From Leptolyngbya sp. SIO4C1 (GTDB lineage Bacteria > Cyanobacteriota > Cyanobacteriia > Phormidesmidales > Phormidesmidaceae), in the NCBI GenBank assembly GCA_010671975.1, contig JAAHIA010000040.1, positions 1 to 18,529 of the forward strand: a DNA stretch of 18,529 bases. The letters are read 5' to 3'. Under the pieces are notes generated by a model. That model saw only the letters and a list, made by a program, of their open reading frames with translations. It was not told where the DNA came from and did not search any database. The number at the start of each line of letters is the position of its first letter. Positions within the stretch are counted from its first letter, which is position 1. A program made the position numbers and the translations under genes. Of the stretch, positions 1 through 6,114 are shown piece after piece.

Positions 1-211
1 TGTGGGAGATGCCTGTGACCCTTTCGATGGCACGAAAGCCCATGCCGTTGAGCGACATCTTGACACACAGCTCTTTGACTTCGGGACTGTAGGATTGCGG
101 CTGTGGGTTTTCGCGGAACTGGCGATTGCAGCCTCGGCAGAGATAGCTTTGTTTGCCGTTGCGATGACCGTTTTTGACGACTTTGCTACTTTGGCAGTGT
201 GGGCAATTCAT
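1..211 (-). CDS. IS1-family transposase, N-terminal part (cut by window edge)
   Basis: The minus strand from 211 to the window start reads 70 codons without a stop. The product begins MNCPHCQSSK and carries a four-cysteine zinc ribbon: CPHC at residues 3-6 and CRGC at 25-28. This is the layout of the InsA-like N-terminal domain of IS1-family transposases, which binds the element's terminal repeats. After the ribbon come a QFRENPQPQSYSPEVK-type linker and a helix-turn-helix-like stretch ending RAIERVTGIS. The catalytic DDE region lies outside the window, so I cannot tell whether the element is intact. Its first 26 bases overlap the 3' end of the neighbouring minus-strand gene, because that gene reads into the insertion element. 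The family call is sure; activity is unknown. Confidence 0.85.
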   Translation of the reverse strand, partial: MNCPHCQSSKVVKNGHRNGKQSYLCRGCNRQFRENPQPQSYSPEVKELCVKMSLNGMGFRAIERVTGISH

Positions 212-251
212 GAGTAACGCTGATCACTTCATTCTCTATTATGCAACGCCC
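1..251 (-). mobile_element. IS1-family insertion sequence, transposase-start end
   Basis: The transposase gene begins at 211, and about 40 bases of non-coding sequence precede it on the minus strand. I place the element end near 251, where the minus strand starts GGGCGTTGCATAAT. The boundary is inferred from two things: the short leader usual for IS1-type elements, and the reading frame of the neighbouring gene, which loses its hydrophobic character at exactly this point. The opposite end and any target-site duplication are outside the window, so the terminal inverted repeat cannot be verified here. Confidence 0.6.
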
Positions 252-569
252 AAAAAATAGCTTGTAAATTGCCCAGGCTACGCCTAGGACAATAACAATA
301 GTTGCCAGACGAGCCGCTATGCGAATCGCCACGATTACGGCAATGACGATGAGGCAAAATTTACCGATTTCGCCGAGCCGCAGATACCAGGGCCGCGTTT
401 GCCGCTCGATAGCTTTTTTCCGGTGGGCTTTCTGCCGATGCTTGCGAGTGGGGTGCACCGGCGCTGGGTCAAGCTCGGCCTCTAGCTCTCGCATCCGGAT
501 CTGAATTTCGCGCGCTTTGAGGGCCTGCTCGCGGCGAGATAGGTCGTCTGTCGGCTCGTGGCGATCCAT
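186..569 (-). CDS. Small membrane protein of unknown function, 3' end supplied by the insertion element
   Basis: A 127-residue protein starting MDRHEPTDDL at 569. I chose this ATG because the stop of the upstream protease gene overlaps it as TAATG. Residues about 8-60 are highly charged and helical-looking (SRREQALKAREIQIRMRELE, then a basic KHRQKAHRKK patch), consistent with a short coiled coil. Residues about 68-106 are strongly hydrophobic, probably one long or two close membrane helices. The tail after FFG (residues 108-127, RCIIENEV to LPTLPK) is translated from the presumed IS1 end and stops inside the transposase gene. The native C-terminus has therefore probably been replaced. I do not recognise the family. 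Coupling to the CPBP protease suggests a shared membrane role, but this is inference. Confidence 0.7.
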   Translation of the reverse strand: MDRHEPTDDLSRREQALKAREIQIRMRELEAELDPAPVHPTRKHRQKAHRKKAIERQTRPWYLRLGEIGKFCLIVIAVIVAIRIAARLATIVIVLGVAWAIYKLFFGRCIIENEVISVTHELPTLPK

Positions 570-1324
570 TATTGAATAACTAGCCCCAGTACGTGAAACA
601 AAATATGGGCCATCATCGCGGCTTCTAAGCCATGCTGCCAATACAGCCAGCCGGCTGCAATGCCCACAAGCGCATTTAACCCAACGATGTAGGCAACCAG
701 GAAGCCAGAGACCTGCGGCACCAGGCTAAACAGCAGCGGCAGATGACCGACGCCAAACAGCAGCGCTGTCACTAGAATAGCGCCCCAGAAAAAGATCGGC
801 TGGGGAGCCCCGCTGCCCTTTTGAAACAGCTTCCAAGGCAGCCAAACCAGCAGCGTCATCAGACCCCAGCGCATCAGGATCTCTTCAGTAATGCCGCCAT
901 AGAGGAAGCGCGTCACGGGCGGCAGCAGCGTTTCTGCATTTTCATTCACCGCTAGGTAGGCAGCCGGCAGCTGCGGCTCAGCCCAGGCCTGAATCAGCAG
1001 CATGGCAATAAAGACTGCTAGCGTGGCGACGCTGGCAGTTAGCAGCTGCGATCGCAAAACCGGCCCCACCCGCCGCCGCTCATAGAGCGCTGTAATCAGC
1101 GGCAGGCGCAGCCCTACCTGCGAGGCCAGGCGCGCCCCTAGCCAGGTCATCACCGTCAGCAAAACAATTGGCTGAATCAGGCTTAACCCCGGCACAGCAG
1201 ACAGTCCCTCGACAGGCAGCGCTACCAGCAGCAGCGAGAAGACGCCAGCCATACCCAGCAGCCAGAGCGTCCAAAAGGTTCTCGCTTGACCCAACAGACC
1301 GCGATCGTTCGGGATTGCTACCAT
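569..1324 (-). CDS. CPBP-family intramembrane glutamic endopeptidase
   Basis: A 251-residue polytopic membrane protein. It has the three sequence motifs of the CPBP (CAAX protease and bacteriocin-processing, Abi/Rce1-like) family. Motif 1 is EEILMR (E147, E148, R152), motif 2 is FGVGH (F190, H194), and motif 3 is HILFH (H240, H244). Together these form the glutamate/histidine active site inside the membrane. Hydrophobic segments lie near residues 17-40, 47-68, 92-112, 178-200 and 206-228. The ATG at 1324 is preceded on the minus strand by GAGGTGA (1335-1329), a good ribosome binding site that decides the start. The gene ends in a TAATG overlap with the next gene, so the two are likely one transcript. 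The substrate is unknown; cyanobacteria typically carry several paralogues. Confidence 0.9.
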   Translation of the reverse strand: MVAIPNDRGLLGQARTFWTLWLLGMAGVFSLLLVALPVEGLSAVPGLSLIQPIVLLTVMTWLGARLASQVGLRLPLITALYERRRVGPVLRSQLLTASVATLAVFIAMLLIQAWAEPQLPAAYLAVNENAETLLPPVTRFLYGGITEEILMRWGLMTLLVWLPWKLFQKGSGAPQPIFFWGAILVTALLFGVGHLPLLFSLVPQVSGFLVAYIVGLNALVGIAAGWLYWQHGLEAAMMAHILFHVLGLVIQ

Positions 1325-1392
1325 GAAGTCACCTCAATAACTGTGTTGGCTTTAGCCTAGTCAAGAATTGAGACAGCCTCGGTAACTTGTCA

Positions 1393-1415
1393 GATTTCCT
1401 TAAGCAACGGAAATC
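1393..1415. other. Hairpin between the AAA ATPase and protease genes
   Basis: GATTTCC (1393-1399) and GGAAATC (1409-1415) form a perfect 7-bp stem with a 9-base loop. It sits about 60-80 bases downstream of the AAA ATPase stop and about 70 bases upstream of the CPBP start, both on the minus strand. No T-run follows on either strand, so it is not a convincing intrinsic terminator. It could be an mRNA-processing structure or an operator. Confidence 0.3.
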
Positions 1416-1475
1416 GGTGTTTAAAGTTCAAACATCAAACGTTAGGAAACTTCGCAGAAACGCGAGGGCGCAGCG

Positions 1476-2807
1476 CTAGCTCACTTTTAACGTCTGGCTC
1501 TCGCCGGTGCCATTTTGACTCACTGCAGACGAAGGACTTTCCATCTGGCTTCTGAGCTTGTCAAGCTGCGCGGTCATGACGCTGGCCATCTTACCCGGCA
1601 GGCGCTGCTGCACCCAGCACATGCTCGATGACAGCAGCAGCTCTTTGAGATAGGCAAAGGAAAAATTTTCGGCAGCCGCTGCGATCGCATCGACATCGGT
1701 GGCCAAAAGCTGCATTTCAGCCTTGAGCTTTTGATTCCACAGCGCTAAGTAAGCAGCGCGCTCAGCCCGACTAGGTAAGTCAAAGTGATATTTGCGATCA
1801 AACCGGCTGGGTCGCTCTAAGATGGCCATATCTAGCCGTTCAGGGTGATTGGTCGAAGCAATCATCAGCACGCCGTCATTGAGCGCAAACCCATCTAGCT
1901 CATTTAAAAAGAAGGCGCGATTTTCATCGTCAATCAGCGCGTCTATGTCCTCGATCACCACGATGCAGGGAGCGGCCTCGCGCACCCGATTGAAGGCCAG
2001 GCGCATATTGTCGGTGTCAGTGTTTTGGCGCGTTTTGAAACTCTTGATGTACAGGCAGGGATAGCCCACCGTATTTACCAGCGCTTTGACCATGTGAGTT
2101 TTGCCGTTGCCGGGCGGGCCAATAAACAGCAGACCGCGCTTCCAGGGCACGTTGTATTCGGCATACATCGCCTTGGCGGCAAAAAACTGCTTGACATCGG
2201 CATAGATGTCTTCTTTGAGCGAGCCGGCCAAAACCAGGTTCTCTAGCGTGGCGCTTTGGATGGATTCATAGAGGTCGCGGCTCTTTTGCCAGTGGCCGCC
2301 TTCAAACACCATTACCTCTTCACGCACGTCTGAGTTCCAGCGACAGACAGCGGCAAAAAAGTCATCGACTAGGCACTGCTGCTCAGCCAAAATCCAGTAG
2401 TAGCGGCAGGTTTCAAAGTAGCCCTGCGGCCAGGATAGCAGCAGCACCATCAGCTGCTGGCCCTGCCAGCTGACGGCAAAGCAGCCGTTCTTTTGCTTAT
2501 AGCGAGGCATTTGCTTTTTGGCATTCCAGAGCGTCACCGTATGGTTGTGGACGGTCGCAGCGCGCTCGCTAGGGAAATAGCCGGTTGAGCTGCTGACGGT
2601 GGCAATCGGACTGAGTTCGCAGTGACCATTTTCTGCGTATTTTTGTAAATCAAAGTAGGTGCTGTCGCCCTCCAGCACAATCTGATCGGGATAGTAGTCG
2701 CTCAGCTGCTGGCTGACGTGGTATGCGATCGCGCTGCTAGGCAGTCGCAGCGCATCTAGCATTAGATGGGTCAGGTTCACAGGCCGAGAAGCGGACGAAT
2801 GAATCAT
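1476..2807 (-). CDS. AAA+ family ATPase with unrecognised N-terminal region
   Basis: A 443-residue protein when started at the ATG at 2807; an in-frame GTG at 2846 would add 13 residues. The C-terminal half is a single classical AAA module. It has Walker A GPPGNGKT (about 230-237), Walker B CIVVIEDID (281-289), sensor 1 ASTNH (317-321), and the arginine-finger region RPSRFDR (332-338). A lid with YLKELLLSS follows. The overall look (IEDID, FLNELDG, ASTNHPERLD) is that of BCS1/AFG1-like or spastin-like single-AAA proteins. Residues 1-210, with many aromatic residues (YYPD, CRYYWILAEQQ), match no domain I can name and probably recognise the substrate. No membrane segment or signal peptide is evident. 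It is transcribed alone toward the CPBP gene with a 151-base gap. The function is unknown beyond ATP-driven remodelling. Confidence 0.85.
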   Translation of the reverse strand: MIHSSASRPVNLTHLMLDALRLPSSAIAYHVSQQLSDYYPDQIVLEGDSTYFDLQKYAENGHCELSPIATVSSSTGYFPSERAATVHNHTVTLWNAKKQMPRYKQKNGCFAVSWQGQQLMVLLLSWPQGYFETCRYYWILAEQQCLVDDFFAAVCRWNSDVREEVMVFEGGHWQKSRDLYESIQSATLENLVLAGSLKEDIYADVKQFFAAKAMYAEYNVPWKRGLLFIGPPGNGKTHMVKALVNTVGYPCLYIKSFKTRQNTDTDNMRLAFNRVREAAPCIVVIEDIDALIDDENRAFFLNELDGFALNDGVLMIASTNHPERLDMAILERPSRFDRKYHFDLPSRAERAAYLALWNQKLKAEMQLLATDVDAIAAAAENFSFAYLKELLLSSSMCWVQQRLPGKMASVMTAQLDKLRSQMESPSSAVSQNGTGESQTLKVS

Positions 2808-2849
2808 GTGGAGAGCAAAGTAACATCGGTTGGTACAGCAGCTCACTGT

Positions 2850-2873
2850 GCTACGGGCAGCGCTACGGGCAGC
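2850..2873. repeat. Perfect tandem duplication of a 12-base unit
   Basis: GCTACGGGCAGC occurs twice without a gap (2850-2861 and 2862-2873), just upstream of the AAA ATPase gene and next to its alternative GTG start at 2846. It lies in non-coding sequence of a divergent promoter region. Slipped-strand duplication is the simplest origin; a regulatory role is possible but unsupported. Confidence 0.75.
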
Positions 2874-2994
2874 AGGCTTAAGCGCTGTTGCACGCTACTG
2901 ATAAGCGCCGCTGAGCGGCAATGTGATTAATTACGCCACTAAATTAATTGTGTACCGTTTATCTTGAATCCGTGAAGCGGGGTGTGGCATTTCC

Positions 2995-3003
2995 TGCTAT
3001 AAC
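2995..3003 (+). promoter_or_regulatory. Candidate extended -10 promoter for the gene at 3086
   Basis: TGCTATAAC (TG at 2995-2996, TATAAC 2998-3003) matches an extended -10 element and would give a transcript starting about 75 bases before the ATG at 3086. No good -35 lies at the right distance. A perfect TTGACA at 3042-3047 exists but lacks a matching -10. Weak evidence. Confidence 0.3.
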
Positions 3004-3085
3004 GCAGCTATATTGGCGAATCGCCCTTAGACAGGGTCATATTGACAGACACGAACAGACCACAGGCATCAATCGGCTGAAGGCT

Positions 3086-3619
3086 ATGAGCAATTCAAGC
3101 AATCCTTTCATTGGCAACCCGTTTATGCAGGGAACCGCACCGGCTGCAGACCCTGCTCCACCTGCGGCCTCAGCCCGGACACAGTCCCCAGAGGGCAGAA
3201 CTGCAAAGGCTAAAACGGCAGAGGGGAGGCCCATCGCAGAGGTGACTAAGCGCAGCCCCGCCCCCTTAAACCTGACTAGCGACAGCCTAACGGCTAAAGC
3301 CAGCCCAGCAGTGCCTGCCGGCAAAGCTTCGTCCAAAAGTCGCAAGCAGTCTAAGCAAAGCAGCCCGCCGCTGCAGACCGCTCAGCCGGCGTCAGGCTAC
3401 CGGGTACAGGTGCTAGCCAAAATTCCACTCTCGACAAATACCAATTTGCCCAGCCGCGACTACTTGTGGTTTGCGGTCTATCCGATTATTCCGCGCGTGG
3501 GCGACTGCCTGTTTCACGACGGCCGCTATTTTCGGGTGGATGCTGTCTTTTTGTATGAGAATACGACACCGAGCTGGTGCGCTGACATAGAGGTGTCATA
3601 CTACCCGAGACGTCGGTGA
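3086..3619 (+). CDS. Low-complexity protein with conserved-looking C-terminal domain, unknown function
   Basis: A 177-residue soluble protein started at the ATG at 3086 (MSNSSNPFIG). The frame stays open back to a possible GTG at 2948, but that extension looks non-coding. Residues 15-100 are rich in Ala, Pro, Ser, Lys and Thr, with no predicted fold: a flexible basic linker. Residues 104-177 form a compact unit starting YRVQVLAKIP. It is rich in aromatic residues (RDYLWFAVYPIIPRVGD, FHDGRYFRVDAVFLYE) and looks like a small beta domain. I do not recognise a named family, though the domain composition suggests a conserved cyanobacterial protein. There is no signal peptide or membrane helix. Its last 24 bases overlap the oppositely oriented amidotransferase gene. 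Confidence 0.7.
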   Translation: MSNSSNPFIGNPFMQGTAPAADPAPPAASARTQSPEGRTAKAKTAEGRPIAEVTKRSPAPLNLTSDSLTAKASPAVPAGKASSKSRKQSKQSSPPLQTAQPASGYRVQVLAKIPLSTNTNLPSRDYLWFAVYPIIPRVGDCLFHDGRYFRVDAVFLYENTTPSWCADIEVSYYPRRR

Positions 3620-4318
3620 GCGCCTCGGCGATAGCCAGTGCTGCAAAAACTGGCCTAGCCAGTCTGCTACGGCACTGCCATACTGCTGATGCTGATCAAA
3701 GTGCGCGCTGCGAGGCTGAGCCCCCGGCAGCACTAGCTGATCGGCCGCATTGGTAGTCCAGTGGTCAATCATGGCCGGCGTAATCTCTGGATGAAACTGC
3801 AGGCCATAGGCGCGATCGCGATAGCAGAAGGCTTGGTTGGTAAACGTTTCACCCGTGGCTAGCAGCACCGCGTCAGCGGGCAGCGTGAACCCTTCTTTGT
3901 GCCAGTGATAGACCTGCATCCGGGTGGGAAACAGCGCTGCACCTGCTGCAGTCGCTTGAATAGAGTAGTAGCCGATTTCACGCAGCGCCGAGGGGTGAGG
4001 CGAGACGGCAGCACCGAGGGCTTTAGCCAGCAGCTGCGCCCCAAGACAAATTCCTAGGTAGGGCAGTTCAGCGGTCAAGACGGCCTCCAGCCAAATCAGC
4101 TCATCGCGAATAAAGGGCAGCGCTGCACCGTCGTTAGCGCTCATGGGTCCCCCAAAAATAATGACGCCGGCATACTGTTCCAAGTTGGCAGGCAGCGTCT
4201 GGCCTAGCGCTGGGCAGCAGAGGTCTAGCCCATAGCCCTGCGCCGATAGCTGTTGGCCAACCAGTCCAGCAGTTGAGGTTGCTTGATGAACCACAGTTAG
4301 GATGCGAGAAGATGCCAT
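3596..4318 (-). CDS. Class I glutamine amidotransferase (GMP synthase-like GATase1)
   Basis: A 240-residue stand-alone GATase1 domain. It shows the oxyanion segment FGGPMS (55-60), the nucleophile elbow YLGICLGAQ (Cys91), and the His-Glu pair in GLQFHPEIT (His176, Glu178). This is a complete Cys-His-Glu triad, so it should hydrolyse glutamine or a gamma-glutamyl compound. Stand-alone members of this group include gamma-glutamyl-polyamine or peptide hydrolases and enzymes annotated only as GMP synthase-like. No synthetase partner is fused or adjacent, so the acceptor is unknown. The start ATG at 4318 has no clear Shine-Dalgarno sequence. The gene ends inside the 3' end of the convergent gene at 3619. 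Confidence 0.85.
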   Translation of the reverse strand: MASSRILTVVHQATSTAGLVGQQLSAQGYGLDLCCPALGQTLPANLEQYAGVIIFGGPMSANDGAALPFIRDELIWLEAVLTAELPYLGICLGAQLLAKALGAAVSPHPSALREIGYYSIQATAAGAALFPTRMQVYHWHKEGFTLPADAVLLATGETFTNQAFCYRDRAYGLQFHPEITPAMIDHWTTNAADQLVLPGAQPRSAHFDQHQQYGSAVADWLGQFLQHWLSPRRSPTSRVV

Positions 4319-4381
4319 AGGAAATCGTTGGGTTAAGTAGCTGTGTTCAAACGAGCTCGAGTAAAATAGAAACTTTTTAGG

Positions 4382-4410
4382 TATCTACAGACTGAGCGGA
4401 GATACGTCAA
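4382..4410 (-). promoter_or_regulatory. Candidate promoter for the amidotransferase gene
   Basis: On the minus strand TTGACG (4410-4405) is followed after 17 bases by TAGATA (4387-4382), about 64 bases upstream of the ATG at 4318. The -35 is good and the -10 poor. The inverted repeat GTCGA-N5-TCGAC (4424-4438) lies just upstream and could be an activator site. Confidence 0.25.
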
Positions 4411-4533
4411 ACCTCGATTTTACGTCGACTTTATCGACCTTCTTCACAAAAGCTTCAATCTAAATCAAGGGATTGGTAATTCCCATCCAAAAGCCTTCAA
4501 GCACAGTTAGAAATCGTGATAGAAGTCTCGCAT

Positions 4534-4558
4534 ATGCATTCAGGCAACTGAATTGCAT
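4534..4558. other. Hairpin with GNRA-type tetraloop
   Basis: ATGCATTCAG (4534-4543) pairs with CTGAATTGCAT (4548-4558) around the loop GCAA. The stem is 10 bp with a single bulged base. A GCAA loop closed by G-C is a stable RNA tetraloop if the plus strand is transcribed. There is no T-run after it, so it is not a terminator. It may belong to a leader or small RNA in this gene-free region. Confidence 0.35.
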
Positions 4559-4894
4559 CTGCTGGAAAACAGGAGTTAGTTTGAGACAGTTTTGCTCTTG
4601 AGAGAGCATTTATTCCAATTGTTTCGACACTCCTTAGAACAACAAGAGCCGCTTATTTCAAGCAACGAGAGGAATGGATCATATCTGTTCCTCTTGTGCT
4701 TTAAAGCATAATTTTTTACAGAGATTTAGATTCAGTTGAACGCTCAAGCAGCGCCGCAGGGCTAATGTTGCGATTTTGTTAGCATTTTGAAGAGTCGGGA
4801 ACCTCAGGGCCGAAAAACGATACTTAAGAGTAGAGAGCACTGGGTAGCTCGTTAGGGCGCACAGCTATCTCTTCGGCTTCTACCGCTTGTGTTT

Positions 4895-6049
4895 ATGACT
4901 GTTTCTGCCGATCAATCACTATCTACGTTTCAACGGTCTACTAGTTCCCCTCAGCACGCTGCCAATACTGACTTGCAAGCGCTGCTGCCGCTAGTTTCAA
5001 TTGTCATCCCGGCTTACAACGAAGCGCTGATTATTGAGCAAAACCTGCATATTCTCTGTGACTATCTTGAGTCTTTGAGCGCTCAGTATCGCTGGGAAAT
5101 TTTACTAGTCAATGATGGCAGCCGAGACAATACCGGCTTAGTGGCCGAGGCTGTTGCCGATGTGCGATCGCACATTACGGTGCTCCATCATTCGGTCAAT
5201 AGGGGGCTAGGTCAGGCCCTCAAAACCGGGTTTGAGCATTGCCAGGGCCGCTACGTTCTGACGCTCGATCTCGACCTCAGCTATGCCCCAGAGCATATTG
5301 CGCTGCTGCTAGAAGAAATTCAGAGCAAGCAGGCTAACGTCGTGGTGACCTCGCCCTACATGCGCGGCGGTCGGGTGTCTAACGTGCCCTGGGCGCGGCG
5401 GTTGCTCAGCGTCTGGGCCAATCGCTTTCTCTCGGTCGCCGCTAAGCGCGACGTGAAAACGCTGACCGGCATGGTGCGGGCCTACGATGCAGACTTTCTC
5501 AAGTCTTTGAGCTTTCGAGCCACCGGCATGGACGTCAACCCGGAGGTGCTCTATAAGGCCAAAATGCTGAAGGCAACCGTGACCGAGGTGCCGGCTCACC
5601 TACACTGGCGCACGGCGGCCCAGCCCGATACGGCCCGTCGACCGCAGGCAAGACGCAAGTCGAGCATGAAGATTTTGCGCCAGAGCTGGTCCGTCTTTTT
5701 TTATGGCTTTGCGTTTCGGCCGGTGATGTTTTTTGTGATTCCTGGGCTGCTGCTGCTAGTAGGGTCGGGGATAATCCACCTGCATGTGCTGCTGCACTGC
5801 GTTGCCGTCTATCGCGAGCTGCTGCAGACCAGTGTCGCTGCTGAGCCAACTCAGGCCATTTCTCAAGCTTTTTTAGACCACCCGCATGATTTTTTACTGG
5901 GTGGCGTCACGCTGATCTTATCTATTCAACTGCTGAGTCTGGGCCTTTTGGCCATGCAAATGAAGCACTACTTTGAAGAGAGTTTTCATTTGGGCACTCA
6001 GACATACCGAGCAGCGCGGGCTCACCACTCAGCCGATGAGCTGCGGTAG
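4895..6049 (+). CDS. Polyprenyl-phosphate glycosyltransferase, GT2 (DPM1/ArnC-like)
   Basis: A 384-residue GT2 enzyme, first gene of the glycan cluster. The GT-A domain begins VSIVIPAYNEA (34-44), with LVNDGSRDNT (71-80), VNRGLGQALKTGFEH (101-115) and the metal-binding region LDLDLSYAPEH (124-134). Two hydrophobic segments follow near 276-300 and 333-355. This GT-A plus two C-terminal helices layout is that of ArnC, GtrB and DPM1-like enzymes, which load a nucleotide sugar onto undecaprenyl or dolichyl phosphate at the inner face of the membrane. A PMT-like transferase downstream would use such a donor. I used the ATG at 4895; the in-frame GTG at 4889 adds two residues, and neither has a Shine-Dalgarno sequence. 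The sugar is unknown. Confidence 0.85.
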   Translation: MTVSADQSLSTFQRSTSSPQHAANTDLQALLPLVSIVIPAYNEALIIEQNLHILCDYLESLSAQYRWEILLVNDGSRDNTGLVAEAVADVRSHITVLHHSVNRGLGQALKTGFEHCQGRYVLTLDLDLSYAPEHIALLLEEIQSKQANVVVTSPYMRGGRVSNVPWARRLLSVWANRFLSVAAKRDVKTLTGMVRAYDADFLKSLSFRATGMDVNPEVLYKAKMLKATVTEVPAHLHWRTAAQPDTARRPQARRKSSMKILRQSWSVFFYGFAFRPVMFFVIPGLLLLVGSGIIHLHVLLHCVAVYRELLQTSVAAEPTQAISQAFLDHPHDFLLGGVTLILSIQLLSLGLLAMQMKHYFEESFHLGTQTYRAARAHHSADELR

Positions 6050-6114
6050 AAACGCGCCATCACGGCTGAGCTAAATCCACCTTTCACTATCTTAAAGAGG
6101 AGACCGATTAAGTC

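Larger units (their letters stand above)
4319..4894. other. Gene-free, AT-richer divergent intergenic region
   Basis: About 576 bases separate the amidotransferase start (minus) from the glycan cluster start (plus). I find no convincing gene on either strand. The region is visibly richer in A and T than its neighbours and has no GCGATCGC. It holds several small inverted repeats. GTCGA-N5-TCGAC lies at 4424-4438, and a GCAA-capped hairpin at 4534-4558. TGCTCT-TGAG-AGAGCA lies at 4593-4608, and AGAGGAA-N13-TTCCTCT at 4668-4694. The palindrome TGCTTTAAAGCA (4697-4708) is followed by a T-run. It must contain the promoters of both flanking units and could contain a small RNA. Confidence 0.6.

Noticed and set aside
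2948..3085. GTG start adding 46 residues to the low-complexity protein
   Set aside because: The extension has no resemblance to the rest and overlaps likely promoter elements.
4697..4714. TGCTTTAAAGCA palindrome plus T-run as an intrinsic terminator
   Set aside because: As a hairpin it has only a 4-bp stem low in GC, and no gene ends nearby on the plus strand.
4674..4739. A 21-codon frame with a CxxC in the intergenic region
   Set aside because: The purine run touches the ATG, the product is very short and without a clear fold, and the region has no coding bias.
5309..5849. Long open frames on the minus strand across the GT2 gene
   Set aside because: They are antisense shadows of a well-supported GT2 gene with histidine-, arginine- and proline-rich products and no motifs.
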